Source of the DNA: an uncultured Caldimonas sp.
GTDB taxonomy: Bacteria > Pseudomonadota > Gammaproteobacteria > Burkholderiales > Burkholderiaceae
DNA length: 64,000 bases
Direction of reading: 5' to 3'
Assembly (NCBI RefSeq): GCF_946480305.1
Contig: NZ_CAMLJQ010000008.1
Location: 80,331-144,330, forward strand
Shown: piece by piece, positions 1-8,619 of the stretch
How positions within the stretch are numbered: position 1 is the stretch's first letter
Layout of the letters: each line of letters begins with the position of its first letter
Made by a program: the position numbers and the translations under genes
The notes under the pieces: generated by a model
Told to the model about the DNA's origin: nothing
Databases searched by the model: none
Seen by the model: the letters and a program-made list of their open reading frames with translations, nothing else

Positions 1-185
1 CCTGCTACAGCTTCGTCGACGCCAAGAACGTCATCCACGTGGCGAGCGTGCACGAGTACGTGGCGGCCGAGAAAACGTTCAAGCCGGTGGCGGGTTCCGG
101 CGGCGTGTCGCCCGGGCCGACCGAGCTCGAGGGCGTCTACGGCTGGAACTGGGCGCAGAACATCTGGGCCGACAGCCTCGGCTGA
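1..185 (+). CDS. C-terminal end of an unrecognised protein (5' truncated by window edge)
   Basis: An open frame runs from base 3 to a TGA at 183-185 and gives about 60 residues, with codon use typical of the region. The tail contains a GSGG stretch and ends in WADSLG. Nothing in these residues identifies a family, so no function is assigned. A strong intrinsic terminator follows directly, which supports this as the real 3' end of a gene reading in from the left. Confidence 0.6.
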   Translation, partial: CYSFVDAKNVIHVASVHEYVAAEKTFKPVAGSGGVSPGPTELEGVYGWNWAQNIWADSLG

Positions 186-207
186 CGCGCGAACGCTGTT
201 GCCTCGG

Positions 208-232
208 GGCCGCTGTCATCAGCGGCCTTTTT
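208..232 (+). terminator. Intrinsic terminator
   Basis: A perfect 8-bp stem (GGCCGCTG / CAGCGGCC) with a 4-nt loop is followed by five T. It lies 22 bp after the stop of the truncated first gene and before rsmB, separating the two transcripts. Confidence 0.85.
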
Positions 233-277
233 CGTTTGAAACGGGCCGTTCCCGATCCTCGCCTAGACTGCCGGCCT

Positions 278-1615
278 GTGAATCGACCTTCCTCTCCCCC
301 GGCACCGGCTTCGTTGCCGCTGTCCCGCCTGCTCGCTCACACGGCCGACGCGGTGCGTGCGGTCCGCGCCGGGCAATCATTGAACGAAGCGCTGGCCGCG
401 TGTCCGGCCGAAGCGCGACCCGGCACGCAGGCGCTCAGCTTCCAGGTGCTGCGGTCGCTCGGGCGCGCCCAGGCCCTGCGCCAGCGGCTTGCCAAGCGCC
501 CGCCGCCGGCCTGGGTCGACGCCTTGCTGCTCTGTGCGCTCGGCCTGCTGTGGGACGCGAACGCCGTGCCTTACGCCGAGCACACGCTGGTGGACCAGGC
601 GGTCGACGCCGTCAAGCAGCGCGAGCGCGGGCAGGCCTCGTTCGTCAATGCCGTGCTGCGGCGCTTCCTGCGGGAGCGGGGCGAGCTGGTTCGCACCACG
701 GAAGGCGATCCGGTGGCCCGGTGGAACCATCCGTCGTGGTGGATCAAGCAGTTGCAGCGCGACTGGCCGGATCACTGGCAGGCGCTGCTGCTCGCCAACA
801 ACCAGCGCCCGCCGATGACGCTGCGGGTGAACGCGCGGCGTGGCACGACCGAAGGCTACCTGCAGCGGCTGCAGGCCGCCGGGCTCGCGGCGCGCGTCGT
901 CGGTGCGCACGCCATCGTGCTCGACGAGCCCGTGCCCGTCGGCCGGTTGCCCGGTTTTGCCGAAGGCGACGTGTCGGTGCAGGACCTGGCCGCCCAGTGG
1001 GCCGCGCCGCTGCTGCTCGGCGACGCCGGGCTGCCAGCGCGCGCACGGGTGCTCGATGCCTGTGCGGCACCTGGCGGCAAGACGGCGCACCTGCTCGAAC
1101 TGGCGGACCTGGACCTGCTTGCCCTCGACAGCGATGCGGATCGCCTGGCGCGCGTCGGCGACACGCTGGGCCGGCTGGGCCTCAAGGCAGAGCTGAAGAC
1201 GGCCGACGCCCGCGAACCCGCCGGCTTCTGGGACGGCCGCCTGTTCGACGCCATCCTGATGGACGCGCCCTGCAGTGCCTCGGGCATCGTGCGTCGTCAC
1301 CCGGACGTGCGCTGGCTGCGCCGCGACAGCGACATCGCGCAGCTGGCCACCATCCAGCGTGACATGCTTCACGCACTGTGGCCCCTGCTCAAACCCGGTG
1401 GGCGCCTGTTGTATTGCACCTGCTCGGTGTTCAAGGCCGAGGGACAGCACCAGATCGACGCTTTTTTGCAACGTCATCCCGATGCGGCGCAGCTGCCGGC
1501 ACCCGGGCATGCGCTGCCCTTGCCCCACAATGGAACGGCCGCAGCTGCTTCGGGGGTGCAGGCGGCGGAGCACGATGGCTTCTTCCATGCGCTGCTGCTC
1601 AAGCACCCCGGCTGA
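278..1615 (+). CDS. rsmB: 16S rRNA (cytosine-967 C5)-methyltransferase RsmB
   Basis: A cytoplasmic enzyme that methylates C967 of 16S rRNA using S-adenosylmethionine. The N-terminal third is a NusB-like helical RNA-binding region, and the C-terminal half is a Rossmann methyltransferase. The SAM loop (ACAAPGGKTAH) and both catalytic cysteines of the m5C family (DAPCSASG and YCTCSVF) are present. About 445 aa, normal for the family. GTG at 278 is chosen because the frame upstream of it runs into the preceding terminator; a TTG at 236 is the alternative. A DUF4390 gene follows 16 bp after the stop, and the rsmB-DUF4390-ntrY order is common in Burkholderiales. Confidence 0.93.
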   Translation: MNRPSSPPAPASLPLSRLLAHTADAVRAVRAGQSLNEALAACPAEARPGTQALSFQVLRSLGRAQALRQRLAKRPPPAWVDALLLCALGLLWDANAVPYAEHTLVDQAVDAVKQRERGQASFVNAVLRRFLRERGELVRTTEGDPVARWNHPSWWIKQLQRDWPDHWQALLLANNQRPPMTLRVNARRGTTEGYLQRLQAAGLAARVVGAHAIVLDEPVPVGRLPGFAEGDVSVQDLAAQWAAPLLLGDAGLPARARVLDACAAPGGKTAHLLELADLDLLALDSDADRLARVGDTLGRLGLKAELKTADAREPAGFWDGRLFDAILMDAPCSASGIVRRHPDVRWLRRDSDIAQLATIQRDMLHALWPLLKPGGRLLYCTCSVFKAEGQHQIDAFLQRHPDAAQLPAPGHALPLPHNGTAAAASGVQAAEHDGFFHALLLKHPG

Positions 1616-1631
1616 CGAGAGTTCTTCCACC

Positions 1632-2225
1632 GTGCACCGCGCATCCCGGGCCACCTGCCGACTCATCGATTTCGCGCAAGCACGACGCGTGGCGCTCGCA
1701 TTGCTTGTCGCGGTGTTCTGGTTCGGCATCGCGCACGCTGCCGGCATCAACCTGCACGACGTGGAGATCGGCCGCACCGACGACGGCGTGCATCTCAGCT
1801 TCACCGCGGGTTTCGAACTGCCCAAACCGGTGGAGGAGGCGCTGCAGAAGGGCGTGCCGCTGCACTTCGATGCGGAGGCGCGCGTCTACCGATCGCGCTG
1901 GTACTGGCGCGATCAGCGCATCGCCCGAGCCAGCCGCACGTGGCGCCTCGCCTACCAGCCCTTGACCCGGCGCTACCGCGTCACCTTTGGCAGCCTCAAC
2001 CAGAACTACGAGACATTGGGCGAGGCGCTGGTTGCGATCCAGCGCACCACCCGGTGGCGCATTGCCGACCTGTCCGAATTCGAGCCCGGAGAACGCCACT
2101 ACATCGAACTCGATTTCCGGCTCGACACCTCGGAGCTGCCGCGGCCGTTGCAGATCGGCATCGGCGGGCAGGCCGAGTGGGATCTGTCGGCCGAGAGCAC
2201 GGTCGTGATGGATGATCCGAATTGA
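1632..2225 (+). CDS. DUF4390 family exported protein
   Basis: About 197 aa. The N terminus has a basic stretch and a hydrophobic run ending in AHA, which looks like a signal peptide, so the protein is probably periplasmic. The rest (GINLHDVEIGRTDDG onward, then the W-rich RSRWYWRD stretch) matches the pattern of DUF4390 proteins encoded between rsmB and an NtrY-type kinase in betaproteobacteria. Function unknown. The start is uncertain: GTG at 1632 lies 16 bp after rsmB stop. The synteny suggests a link to the downstream two-component system, but this is inference. Confidence 0.78.
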   Translation: MHRASRATCRLIDFAQARRVALALLVAVFWFGIAHAAGINLHDVEIGRTDDGVHLSFTAGFELPKPVEEALQKGVPLHFDAEARVYRSRWYWRDQRIARASRTWRLAYQPLTRRYRVTFGSLNQNYETLGEALVAIQRTTRWRIADLSEFEPGERHYIELDFRLDTSELPRPLQIGIGGQAEWDLSAESTVVMDDPN

Positions 2226-2232
2226 TGGACCA

Positions 2233-2409
2233 CCCCTGGATGGCCCACCCCCGACACGCTTCGCGTGCCCCCTCAAGGGGGCGATGCCAGCGGACCGGCG
2301 GAGCCGGATCCGCGGCATCACTTGGCCGCACATGCGGGGTGCGGACGGAGCGCGCCGAACGGGGCCTGGGTCGCGTGCGGCCAGTGCTTGGCGTTGACGT
2401 GGGCACGCC
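2233..2409. repeat. GC-rich intergenic stretch with hairpins, possible dispersed repeat
   Basis: The 184-bp gap between the DUF4390 and ntrY genes holds a perfect 7-bp hairpin (2267-2282, GCCCCCT / AGGGGGC) and a second small inverted repeat around ccggcggagccgg. The composition (runs of CCACCCCC, CTTCGCG, CCTCAAGGGGG) resembles interspersed intergenic repeats I recall from Comamonadaceae genomes. No second copy is seen in this window, so the repeat status is inferred. Confidence 0.4.
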
Positions 2410-4695
2410 GTGACCAAAGCGACTCGTTGGGCGTGGATCATTTCGCTCGTTGCCATTTCCGGCGCCGGGCTGGTGATGGTCTTTCTGCTGGCGCTGTCGA
2501 CCAACAACCGGCGGCTGTACGAGCAGCACTTCGAGTGGCTGTTGTGGGTCAACGTGGCGGTGGCGGCGGTGCTCGCGCTGGTCATCGTCATTGCGGCGGT
2601 GCGGCTCACCTTGCGCATGCGCCGCCGCAAGTTCGGCAGCAGGTTGTTGTTCAAGCTGGCCGGCATCTTCGCGCTGGTGGGCGTGATCCCGGGCCTGGTG
2701 ATCTACACGGTGTCCTACCAGTTCGTCACCCGCAGCATCGAGAGCTGGTTCGACGTGGAGGTGGAAGGCGCGCTCGACGCCGGGCTGAACCTCGGCCGCG
2801 TGACGCTCGACACGCTGGTCAACGATCTCGCCACGAAAACCCGCTCGGCCGCCGACCGGCTCTCGAACGAAGGCCGCGAGGCGGCGCTTGCACTTGCGAT
2901 CGAGCGTGTGCGCGACCAGCTCTCGGCGCAGGACGCGGCGCTGCTCGGCTCCAACGGCCAGGCCATCGTGAGCGTCGGCGTCAGCCGCGAGGCGCTGGCG
3001 CCGGACCGGCCGTCGTCCGTCGCGCTGCGGCAGGTGCGCAGCCAGCGCGTGGTGGCACAACTCGAAGGGTTGGACGACGACACCGGCGCGCCGCGGATCC
3101 GGGTGCTGGCGTACGTGCCCTCGGGCACGTTCAACCTCGCGGCCGAAGACCGCTACCTGCTGGTCACCCAGCTGATCCCCGCCACGCTGGCGGCCAACGC
3201 GCAGGCCGTGCAGGCGGCGTACCGCGACTACCAGCAGCGTGCGCTGGCACGCGAAGGCCTGCGCCGCATGTACATCGGCACGCTGACGCTGTCGTTGTTC
3301 CTGGCCGTGTTTGGTGCGGTGCTGCTGGCCGTCACGCTCGGCAACCAGCTGGCGCGGCCGCTGTTGCTGCTCGCCGAAGGCGTGCGGCAGGTGGCGCAGG
3401 GCGACCTGACGCCGAAGCAGGTGTTCGCCTCCCGCGACGAGCTCGGCGGCCTGACGCGCTCGTTCGCAGACATGACACAGCAGCTCTCCGATGCCCGGTC
3501 ATTGGTGCAGCGCAGCCTCAGCGAACTCGAGGCGGCGAAGACCAACCTGCAGACCATCCTCGACAACATGACCGCCGGCGTGATCGTGCTCGACGCCGAA
3601 GGTCGCATCGACACCGTCAACCCCGGCGCTACGCGCATCCTGCGGCTGCCGGTCGCGGCCTACCGCGGACGCTTGCTGGCGGACGTGCCCAACCTGCAGG
3701 ACTTCGCGAACGAAGTGGCACGGTTGTTCGAGTTGCATTCCGCCGGCAACGAGGCCGGCGAGCGCGACCACTGGCAACAGTCGTTCGAGCTGCAACCGCT
3801 GCCTGAGGCCCTGCCCGAGCGCGGCTCCACCACATTGCTGGTCCGCGGCGCCTGGCTGCCGCAGCAGGCGAGGCTGCTGGTGTTCGACGACATCACGGAG
3901 GTGGTGTCCGCTCAGCGCTCCATCGCGTGGGGCGAGGTCGCGCGGCGGCTCGCGCATGAGATCAAGAACCCGTTGACGCCGATCCAGCTGTCCGCCGAGC
4001 GCCTGCAGCACAAGCTCGAGGCCAAGCTCGAAGGCACCGACCGGCAGATGCTCGCCAAGTCGGTCGGCACGATCGTCAACCAGGTCAGCGCGATGAAACA
4101 GCTCGTCAACGAGTTCCGCGACTACGCGCGCCTGCCCTCGGCGGACCTGAAACCGCTCGATCTCAATGCATTGGTGTCGGAGGTCGTCGCGCTGTATGGT
4201 TCTGCGCTCGAGTCCGGTCACCTGCACACCGATCTCGCGCACGACCTGCCGGCCATCCTGGGCGACGCCAGCCAGTTGCGCCAGGTGGTGCACAACCTGC
4301 TGCAGAACGGCCTGGACGCGATCTCGGACCAACCGGGCGGGCTGGTCCGCGTGTACACCGAGGCACAACGCGGCGACGACGGCCATCTTCGCGCCGTGCG
4401 GCTCGTCGTCGCCGACAACGGCCCCGGCTTCTCGGAGAAGGTGCTCAACCGCGCGTTCGAGCCCTACGTGACCACCAAGTCCAAGGGCACCGGGTTGGGG
4501 CTGGCGGTCGTCAAGAAGATTGCCGACGAGCACGCCGCCCGCATCCGGCTGAAGAACCTGGGCACCCAGACTGCCGCTGCCGAAGGGGCCGGCGTGAAGG
4601 GGGCACAAGTTTCGATATCATTTTCAAAGATCGCTCCACCCAGCCCTGCCATCCCGGACAGCATTCCGCATGTCGCCACGGGTTCAGGGAGTTGA
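2410..4695 (+). CDS. NtrY-like membrane sensor histidine kinase
   Basis: A 761-aa inner-membrane kinase. Two transmembrane helices lie in the first 80 residues, with a third segment near residue 95. A periplasmic region follows, then another transmembrane helix near residues 285-310, a HAMP domain, a PAS domain (TNLQTILDNMTAG onward) and HisKA/HATPase domains. The phospho-acceptor is in LAHEIKNPLTP; the N box (NLLQNGLDA), G1 (DNGPGF) and G2 (GTGLGL) are intact. It starts with GTG. The cognate regulator follows 6 bp downstream. By family it responds to nitrogen or redox state, but the signal cannot be read from sequence. Confidence 0.9.
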   Translation: MTKATRWAWIISLVAISGAGLVMVFLLALSTNNRRLYEQHFEWLLWVNVAVAAVLALVIVIAAVRLTLRMRRRKFGSRLLFKLAGIFALVGVIPGLVIYTVSYQFVTRSIESWFDVEVEGALDAGLNLGRVTLDTLVNDLATKTRSAADRLSNEGREAALALAIERVRDQLSAQDAALLGSNGQAIVSVGVSREALAPDRPSSVALRQVRSQRVVAQLEGLDDDTGAPRIRVLAYVPSGTFNLAAEDRYLLVTQLIPATLAANAQAVQAAYRDYQQRALAREGLRRMYIGTLTLSLFLAVFGAVLLAVTLGNQLARPLLLLAEGVRQVAQGDLTPKQVFASRDELGGLTRSFADMTQQLSDARSLVQRSLSELEAAKTNLQTILDNMTAGVIVLDAEGRIDTVNPGATRILRLPVAAYRGRLLADVPNLQDFANEVARLFELHSAGNEAGERDHWQQSFELQPLPEALPERGSTTLLVRGAWLPQQARLLVFDDITEVVSAQRSIAWGEVARRLAHEIKNPLTPIQLSAERLQHKLEAKLEGTDRQMLAKSVGTIVNQVSAMKQLVNEFRDYARLPSADLKPLDLNALVSEVVALYGSALESGHLHTDLAHDLPAILGDASQLRQVVHNLLQNGLDAISDQPGGLVRVYTEAQRGDDGHLRAVRLVVADNGPGFSEKVLNRAFEPYVTTKSKGTGLGLAVVKKIADEHAARIRLKNLGTQTAAAEGAGVKGAQVSISFSKIAPPSPAIPDSIPHVATGSGS

Positions 4696-4701
4696 GACTG
4701 C

Positions 4702-5409
4702 ATGGCCACCATTCTTGTTGTTGACGACGAACTCGGCATCCGCGCACTGCTGTCGGAAATCCTGAGCGACGAGGGCCACAACATCGAGCTCGCCGAGAAC
4801 GCCGCGCAGGCCCGGGCCTTCCGCGAAACGAACCGCCCCGATCTCGTGCTGCTCGACATCTGGATGCCCGATGTGGACGGCATCACGCTGTTGAAGGAGT
4901 GGAGCGCCAACGGCCAGTTGACGATGCCGGTGATCATGATGTCGGGCCACGGCACGATCGACACGGCTGTCGAAGCCACCAAGTTTGGTGCCATGGCTTT
5001 CCTCGAAAAACCGATCACGCTGCAGAAGCTGCTGCGTGCGGTCGAGCAAGGGCTTGCGCGCCAGGCCCCGCGCCCGCCGCAGCCGGCAGCCCCCATCGTC
5101 CACCACCACGCCGGCGTTCACCCGGTGCGCGACTACGGCATCGACCACGGCATGGTGCCAGTGCAGATGACACCGGCCACGCCGCTTGCGCTCGGGCCGC
5201 AGCCTGAGCAGATGTTCGTGCTCGACCGCCCGTTGCGCGAAGCGCGCGACGCCTTCGAGAAGGCGTACTTCGAATTTCATCTCGCCAAAGAGAACGGCAG
5301 CATGACCCGTGTGGCCGAAAAGACCGGGCTGGAGCGCACGCATCTGTACCGCAAGCTCAAGCAATTGGGTGTCGATCTGTCACGCAACAAGAGATCCGGC
5401 GGAAACTGA
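4702..5409 (+). CDS. Response regulator, receiver plus Fis-type HTH (NtrX-like without AAA+ domain)
   Basis: 235 aa. The N-terminal receiver domain has the acidic pocket (VVDDE), the phospho-acceptor in LLDIWMPD and the conserved lysine in FLEKPI. A proline/histidine-rich linker follows, then a C-terminal Fis-type helix-turn-helix (TRVAEKTGLERTHLYRKLKQLGV). The central sigma54-interacting AAA+ domain of true NtrX is absent, so it should act as a simple DNA-binding regulator like ActR/RegA rather than as a sigma54 activator. It is encoded 6 bp after its kinase. Confidence 0.9.
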   Translation: MATILVVDDELGIRALLSEILSDEGHNIELAENAAQARAFRETNRPDLVLLDIWMPDVDGITLLKEWSANGQLTMPVIMMSGHGTIDTAVEATKFGAMAFLEKPITLQKLLRAVEQGLARQAPRPPQPAAPIVHHHAGVHPVRDYGIDHGMVPVQMTPATPLALGPQPEQMFVLDRPLREARDAFEKAYFEFHLAKENGSMTRVAEKTGLERTHLYRKLKQLGVDLSRNKRSGGN

Positions 5410-5429
5410 TATATACTGTTCGACTTTCT

Positions 5430-5505
5430 GGCCTGGTAGCTCAGTTGGTAGAGCAGCGGATTGAAAATCCGCGTGTCGGTGGTTCGATTCCGCCCTAGGC
5501 CACCA
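5430..5505 (+). tRNA. tRNA-Phe (GAA)
   Basis: A 76-nt cloverleaf with encoded CCA. The acceptor stem is GGCCTGG / CTAGGCC with one G-U pair; the D loop (AGCTCAGTTGGTAGAGC) and T arm (GGTTCGATTCC) are consensus. The anticodon GAA sits at 5463-5465 in the loop TTGAAAA. It lies 20 bp downstream of the response regulator and is followed by its own terminator. Confidence 0.97.
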
Positions 5506-5513
5506 AATACTGA

Positions 5514-5547
5514 AGCCCCGTGCGCGCAAGCCCACGGGGCTTTTTTC
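5514..5547 (+). terminator. Intrinsic terminator after tRNA-Phe
   Basis: The stem AGCCCCGTG / CACGGGGCT (9 bp, perfect) is followed by a T-rich tract TTTTTTCTTT. It terminates the tRNA transcript and perhaps the upstream two-component operon. Confidence 0.88.
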
Positions 5548-5590
5548 TTTCTGACGGACGGCCCGGCACGGCGGCTGCTCTTTCTGAAGC

Positions 5591-6187
5591 ATGCGCGCGG
5601 TGCTCTCCGAGGCTCAGTCCGAGCTGTTCCCCGACCAGACGCCGTGGCCCGAAGGGCTGCGGTACGCCGAAGGCTTGCTCTCGCAGCGCGAGGAACATGA
5701 GCTGATCGCCTCGATCGCCGAGCTGCCGTTGGTGCCTGCCGAATACAAGGACCATCTGGCACGGCGCCGGGTGGCGCATTTCGGTTCGCGTTATGACTTT
5801 GCCGCGGGAGAACTCCTCCCCGCGCCGGCGATACCTCCGCTTCTGCAGCCTCTGCGCGACCGCGTCGCGGCATGGGCGGGCGTGCCGGCGGAGCAATTCG
5901 GCGACGCCTTGATCGCCTGCTACGAGCCGGGCGCGGGGCTGGGGTGGCATCGCGATGTGCCGGACTTCGAGTGCGTGGCCGGCGTTTCCCTCGCCGGGCA
6001 TGCGCGGCTGCGCCTGCGCCCCTATGGTCGCGGCAGTGGCACGCCGCGCCATCAGCTCGAGCTGCCTCTGGCACCCAGGTCGGCCTACCTGTTGTCGGGC
6101 TCGGCCCGCTGGGGTTGGCAACACTCGCTGCCCGCGGTCGTTGAACTGCGCTACTCGGTGACGTTCCGCACCCGGCGTTTGCGCTGA
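5591..6187 (+). CDS. AlkB-like Fe(II)/2-oxoglutarate-dependent dioxygenase
   Basis: 198 aa, the size of short AlkB homologues. The iron ligands of the jelly-roll core are visible as HRD in GWHRDVPDF and the distal H in WQHSLPAV, and the 2-oxoglutarate-binding arginines are in RYSVTFRTR. By family it demethylates alkylated DNA or RNA bases; whether it is the adaptive AlkB or an ABH8-like relative cannot be decided. No ada-like neighbour is present. It is a separate transcription unit between the tRNA terminator and yajC. Confidence 0.85.
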   Translation: MRAVLSEAQSELFPDQTPWPEGLRYAEGLLSQREEHELIASIAELPLVPAEYKDHLARRRVAHFGSRYDFAAGELLPAPAIPPLLQPLRDRVAAWAGVPAEQFGDALIACYEPGAGLGWHRDVPDFECVAGVSLAGHARLRLRPYGRGSGTPRHQLELPLAPRSAYLLSGSARWGWQHSLPAVVELRYSVTFRTRRLR

Positions 6188-6289
6188 AGCCCTTCCAGCA
6201 GCCTCGCAGACGCCGCGGGCTCCTCGCCAGCGGTCGCCGTGCCGGCGCATACAATCAAATGTTTGTCCTTCGACCCAGGAGAGTCTCCC

Positions 6290-6616
6290 GTGTTTATCTC
6301 TGAAGCATTCGCACAGGCCCCCGCTGCAGCACAAGGCGGCGCCGAGTCCACGCTCGTGAGCCTGCTGCCTCTGGTGCTGATGTTCGTGGTGCTGTACTTC
6401 ATCATGATCCGTCCGCAAATGAAGCGTCAGAAGGAACACAAGGCCATGATCGAGGCGCTTGCCAAGGGTGACGAAGTGGTCACCGCCGGTGGTGTGCTCG
6501 GCAAGGTGTCCAAGATCGGTGAAACCTATCTGCACGTCGAGGTATCCAACGGCGTCGAACTGCAGATCCAGCGCAGCGCGGTCGTCCAGGTCCTGCCCAA
6601 GGGCACCCTCAAGTAA
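6290..6616 (+). CDS. yajC: Sec translocon accessory protein YajC
   Basis: 108 aa with one transmembrane helix (LLPLVLMFVVLYFIMI) followed by the family signature RPQMKRQKEHKAM and a small beta domain containing GDEVVTAGG. It is a partner of SecDF in the preprotein translocase. GTG at 6290 is preferred because AGGAGAG lies 7 nt upstream; an ATG-like start further upstream would add an unconserved leader. First gene of a yajC-secD-secF operon. Confidence 0.95.
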   Translation: MFISEAFAQAPAAAQGGAESTLVSLLPLVLMFVVLYFIMIRPQMKRQKEHKAMIEALAKGDEVVTAGGVLGKVSKIGETYLHVEVSNGVELQIQRSAVVQVLPKGTLK

Positions 6617-6645
6617 GACCGGCCGCAGCTGGCTTGCTCTTTTTT

Positions 6646-6666
6646 GCAGGCGCCCCGGGCGCCTGC
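6646..6666. repeat. Perfect inverted repeat in the yajC-secD gap
   Basis: Two 10-bp arms (GCAGGCGCCC / GGGCGCCTGC) are separated by one base. The run of T lies before the hairpin on the + strand rather than after it, so it is not a standard terminator for yajC. It could be a transcript-stabilising or attenuating hairpin between yajC and secD. Confidence 0.5.
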
Positions 6667-6693
6667 GCTACCGTCAGTGGCACAAGCATCCTC

Positions 6694-8577
6694 ATGAACC
6701 GTTACCCGTGGTGGAAATACGCGATCCTGGTGGTCGCCGTGCTGGTGGGCTTCGTCTACACCCTGCCCAACTTCTTCGGCGAAGCGCCGGCTGTCCAGGT
6801 TTCCAGCGCCAAGGCGACGGTCAAGGTCGACGCCTCGATGGCCGAGCGTGTCGAGCAAGCCCTGCGAGGCGCGGGCATTGCGCCCGACTTCGTGCAGTTC
6901 GAAGGCAATTCGGTGAAGGCCCGCTTTGCCGACACCGACACGCAGATCCGTGCACGCGATGCACTCGAACGCGTGCTCAACCCGAATCGCGAAGACCCGA
7001 GCTACATCGTGGCCCTCAACCTGGTGCCGCGGTCGCCGCAGTGGCTCGCATCGCTGAATGCCCTGCCGATGTATCTCGGCCTCGATTTGCGCGGGGGGGT
7101 CCACTTCCTGATGCAGGTCGACATGAAAGCCGCTTTGACCAAGCGCGCCGAGGCGTTGTCCGGCGACATCCGTACGCTGCTGCGCGAGAAGGACCTGCGC
7201 CATGCCGGCGTGGTGCGCATCGGTGACGACGTGGAGGTGAAGTTCCGCGACCAGCAGGTGCTGGCCGCTGCGCGCAACCTGCTCACCGACCAGATGCCCG
7301 ACCTGCAGTGGACCGAGACGGCCGAGGCCGGCGAGTTCAAGCTGACCGGCGCCTTGAAGCCGGAAGCCGCCCGCCGAGTGCAGGAGCAGGCGCTCAAGCA
7401 GAACATCACCACGCTGCACAACCGGGTCAATGAACTTGGCACCAGTGAGCCCGTGATCCAGCAGCAGGGCCTCGACCGCGTCGTCGTGCAGCTGCCCGGC
7501 GTGCAGGACACCGCCCGCGCCAAGGACATCATCGGCCGCACCGCCACGCTGGAGGTGCGTCTGGTCGACGACAGCGCCGAAGCGATGTCCGCGGTGGCCG
7601 GGGCGGGCCCGGTGCCCTTCGGCACCGAGCGCTATGTCGAGCGGGGTGGCGGCGCGGTGATCGTCAAGCGGCAGGTCATCCTCACCGGCGAGAACCTCAC
7701 CGACGCGCAGGCCGGCTTCGACGAGCAGCAGCAGCCGGCGGTGCACCTGACGCTCGACGCCAAGGGCTCGCGCATCTTCCGCGACGTGACCCGCGACAAC
7801 GTCGGCAAGCGCATGGCCATCCTGTTGTTCGAGAAGGGCAAGGGCGAGGTCGTGACCGCGCCGGTCATCCGCACCGAGATCGGTGGGGGCCGGGTGCAGA
7901 TCTCCGGCAGCATGACGACGCAGGAAGCGAACGACGTGGCGCTGCTGCTGCGCGCCGGCTCGCTGGCCGCGCCGATGGAAATCATCGAAGAGCGCACGAT
8001 CGGCCCGACGCTCGGTGCCGACAACATCGCGAAGGGCTTCAACAGCGTGCTGTGGGGCTTCGTCGCGATCGGTGTCTTCATGATCGCGTACTACATGCTG
8101 TTCGGCGTCTTCTCCACGCTGGCGTTGTCGGTCAACCTGCTGCTGCTGGTGGCCGTGCTGTCGATGTTGCAGGCCACGCTGACGCTGCCAGGGATCGCCG
8201 CCATCGCACTCACGCTCGGCATGGCGATCGACGCCAACGTGCTGATCAACGAGCGGGTGCGCGAAGAACTGCGCAACGGCAATGCGCCCCAGACGGCGAT
8301 CCATCTCGGCTATGAACGCGCCTGGGCGACCATCCTCGACTCCAACATCACCACGCTGATCGCCGGCGTCGCGCTGCTGGCCTTCGGCTCGGGTCCGGTG
8401 CGTGGTTTCGCCGTCGTGCACGTGCTGGGCATCCTCACGTCGATGTTCTCGGCCGTGTTCTTCTCGCGCGGGCTGGTGAACCTGTGGTACGGCCGGCAGA
8501 AGAAACTCAAGTCGGTGGCCATCGGCCAGGTGTGGCGTCCGGACGGAGCCTCTGTGCCTGCGAAAAGCGAAGCCTGA
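6694..8577 (+). CDS. secD: Protein translocase subunit SecD
   Basis: 627 aa. One N-terminal transmembrane helix (WWKYAILVVAVLVGFVY), a large periplasmic region starting with the conserved GLDLRGGVHF motif, then five C-terminal transmembrane helices including the conserved GMAIDANVLINERVREEL segment. SecD and SecF use the proton gradient to complete export of preproteins from SecYEG. The start is ATG at 6694 (MNRYPWWKY), as in other betaproteobacterial SecD. Confidence 0.97.
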   Translation: MNRYPWWKYAILVVAVLVGFVYTLPNFFGEAPAVQVSSAKATVKVDASMAERVEQALRGAGIAPDFVQFEGNSVKARFADTDTQIRARDALERVLNPNREDPSYIVALNLVPRSPQWLASLNALPMYLGLDLRGGVHFLMQVDMKAALTKRAEALSGDIRTLLREKDLRHAGVVRIGDDVEVKFRDQQVLAAARNLLTDQMPDLQWTETAEAGEFKLTGALKPEAARRVQEQALKQNITTLHNRVNELGTSEPVIQQQGLDRVVVQLPGVQDTARAKDIIGRTATLEVRLVDDSAEAMSAVAGAGPVPFGTERYVERGGGAVIVKRQVILTGENLTDAQAGFDEQQQPAVHLTLDAKGSRIFRDVTRDNVGKRMAILLFEKGKGEVVTAPVIRTEIGGGRVQISGSMTTQEANDVALLLRAGSLAAPMEIIEERTIGPTLGADNIAKGFNSVLWGFVAIGVFMIAYYMLFGVFSTLALSVNLLLLVAVLSMLQATLTLPGIAAIALTLGMAIDANVLINERVREELRNGNAPQTAIHLGYERAWATILDSNITTLIAGVALLAFGSGPVRGFAVVHVLGILTSMFSAVFFSRGLVNLWYGRQKKLKSVAIGQVWRPDGASVPAKSEA

Positions 8578-8619
8578 CGCGCTCGCACACCCCCTTCAAT
8601 CACGCAAAGACCCCTAGCG

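Noticed and set aside
1..185. Assigning the first fragment to a transporter binding protein
   Set aside because: The 60 residues show no motif specific enough to name a family.
377..1825. Long minus-strand open frame over rsmB
   Set aside because: Antisense shadow typical of high-GC DNA; rsmB carries all catalytic motifs on the other strand. The same applies to the long frames antisense to ntrY, secD, secF, slt, glmU, glmS and ttcA.
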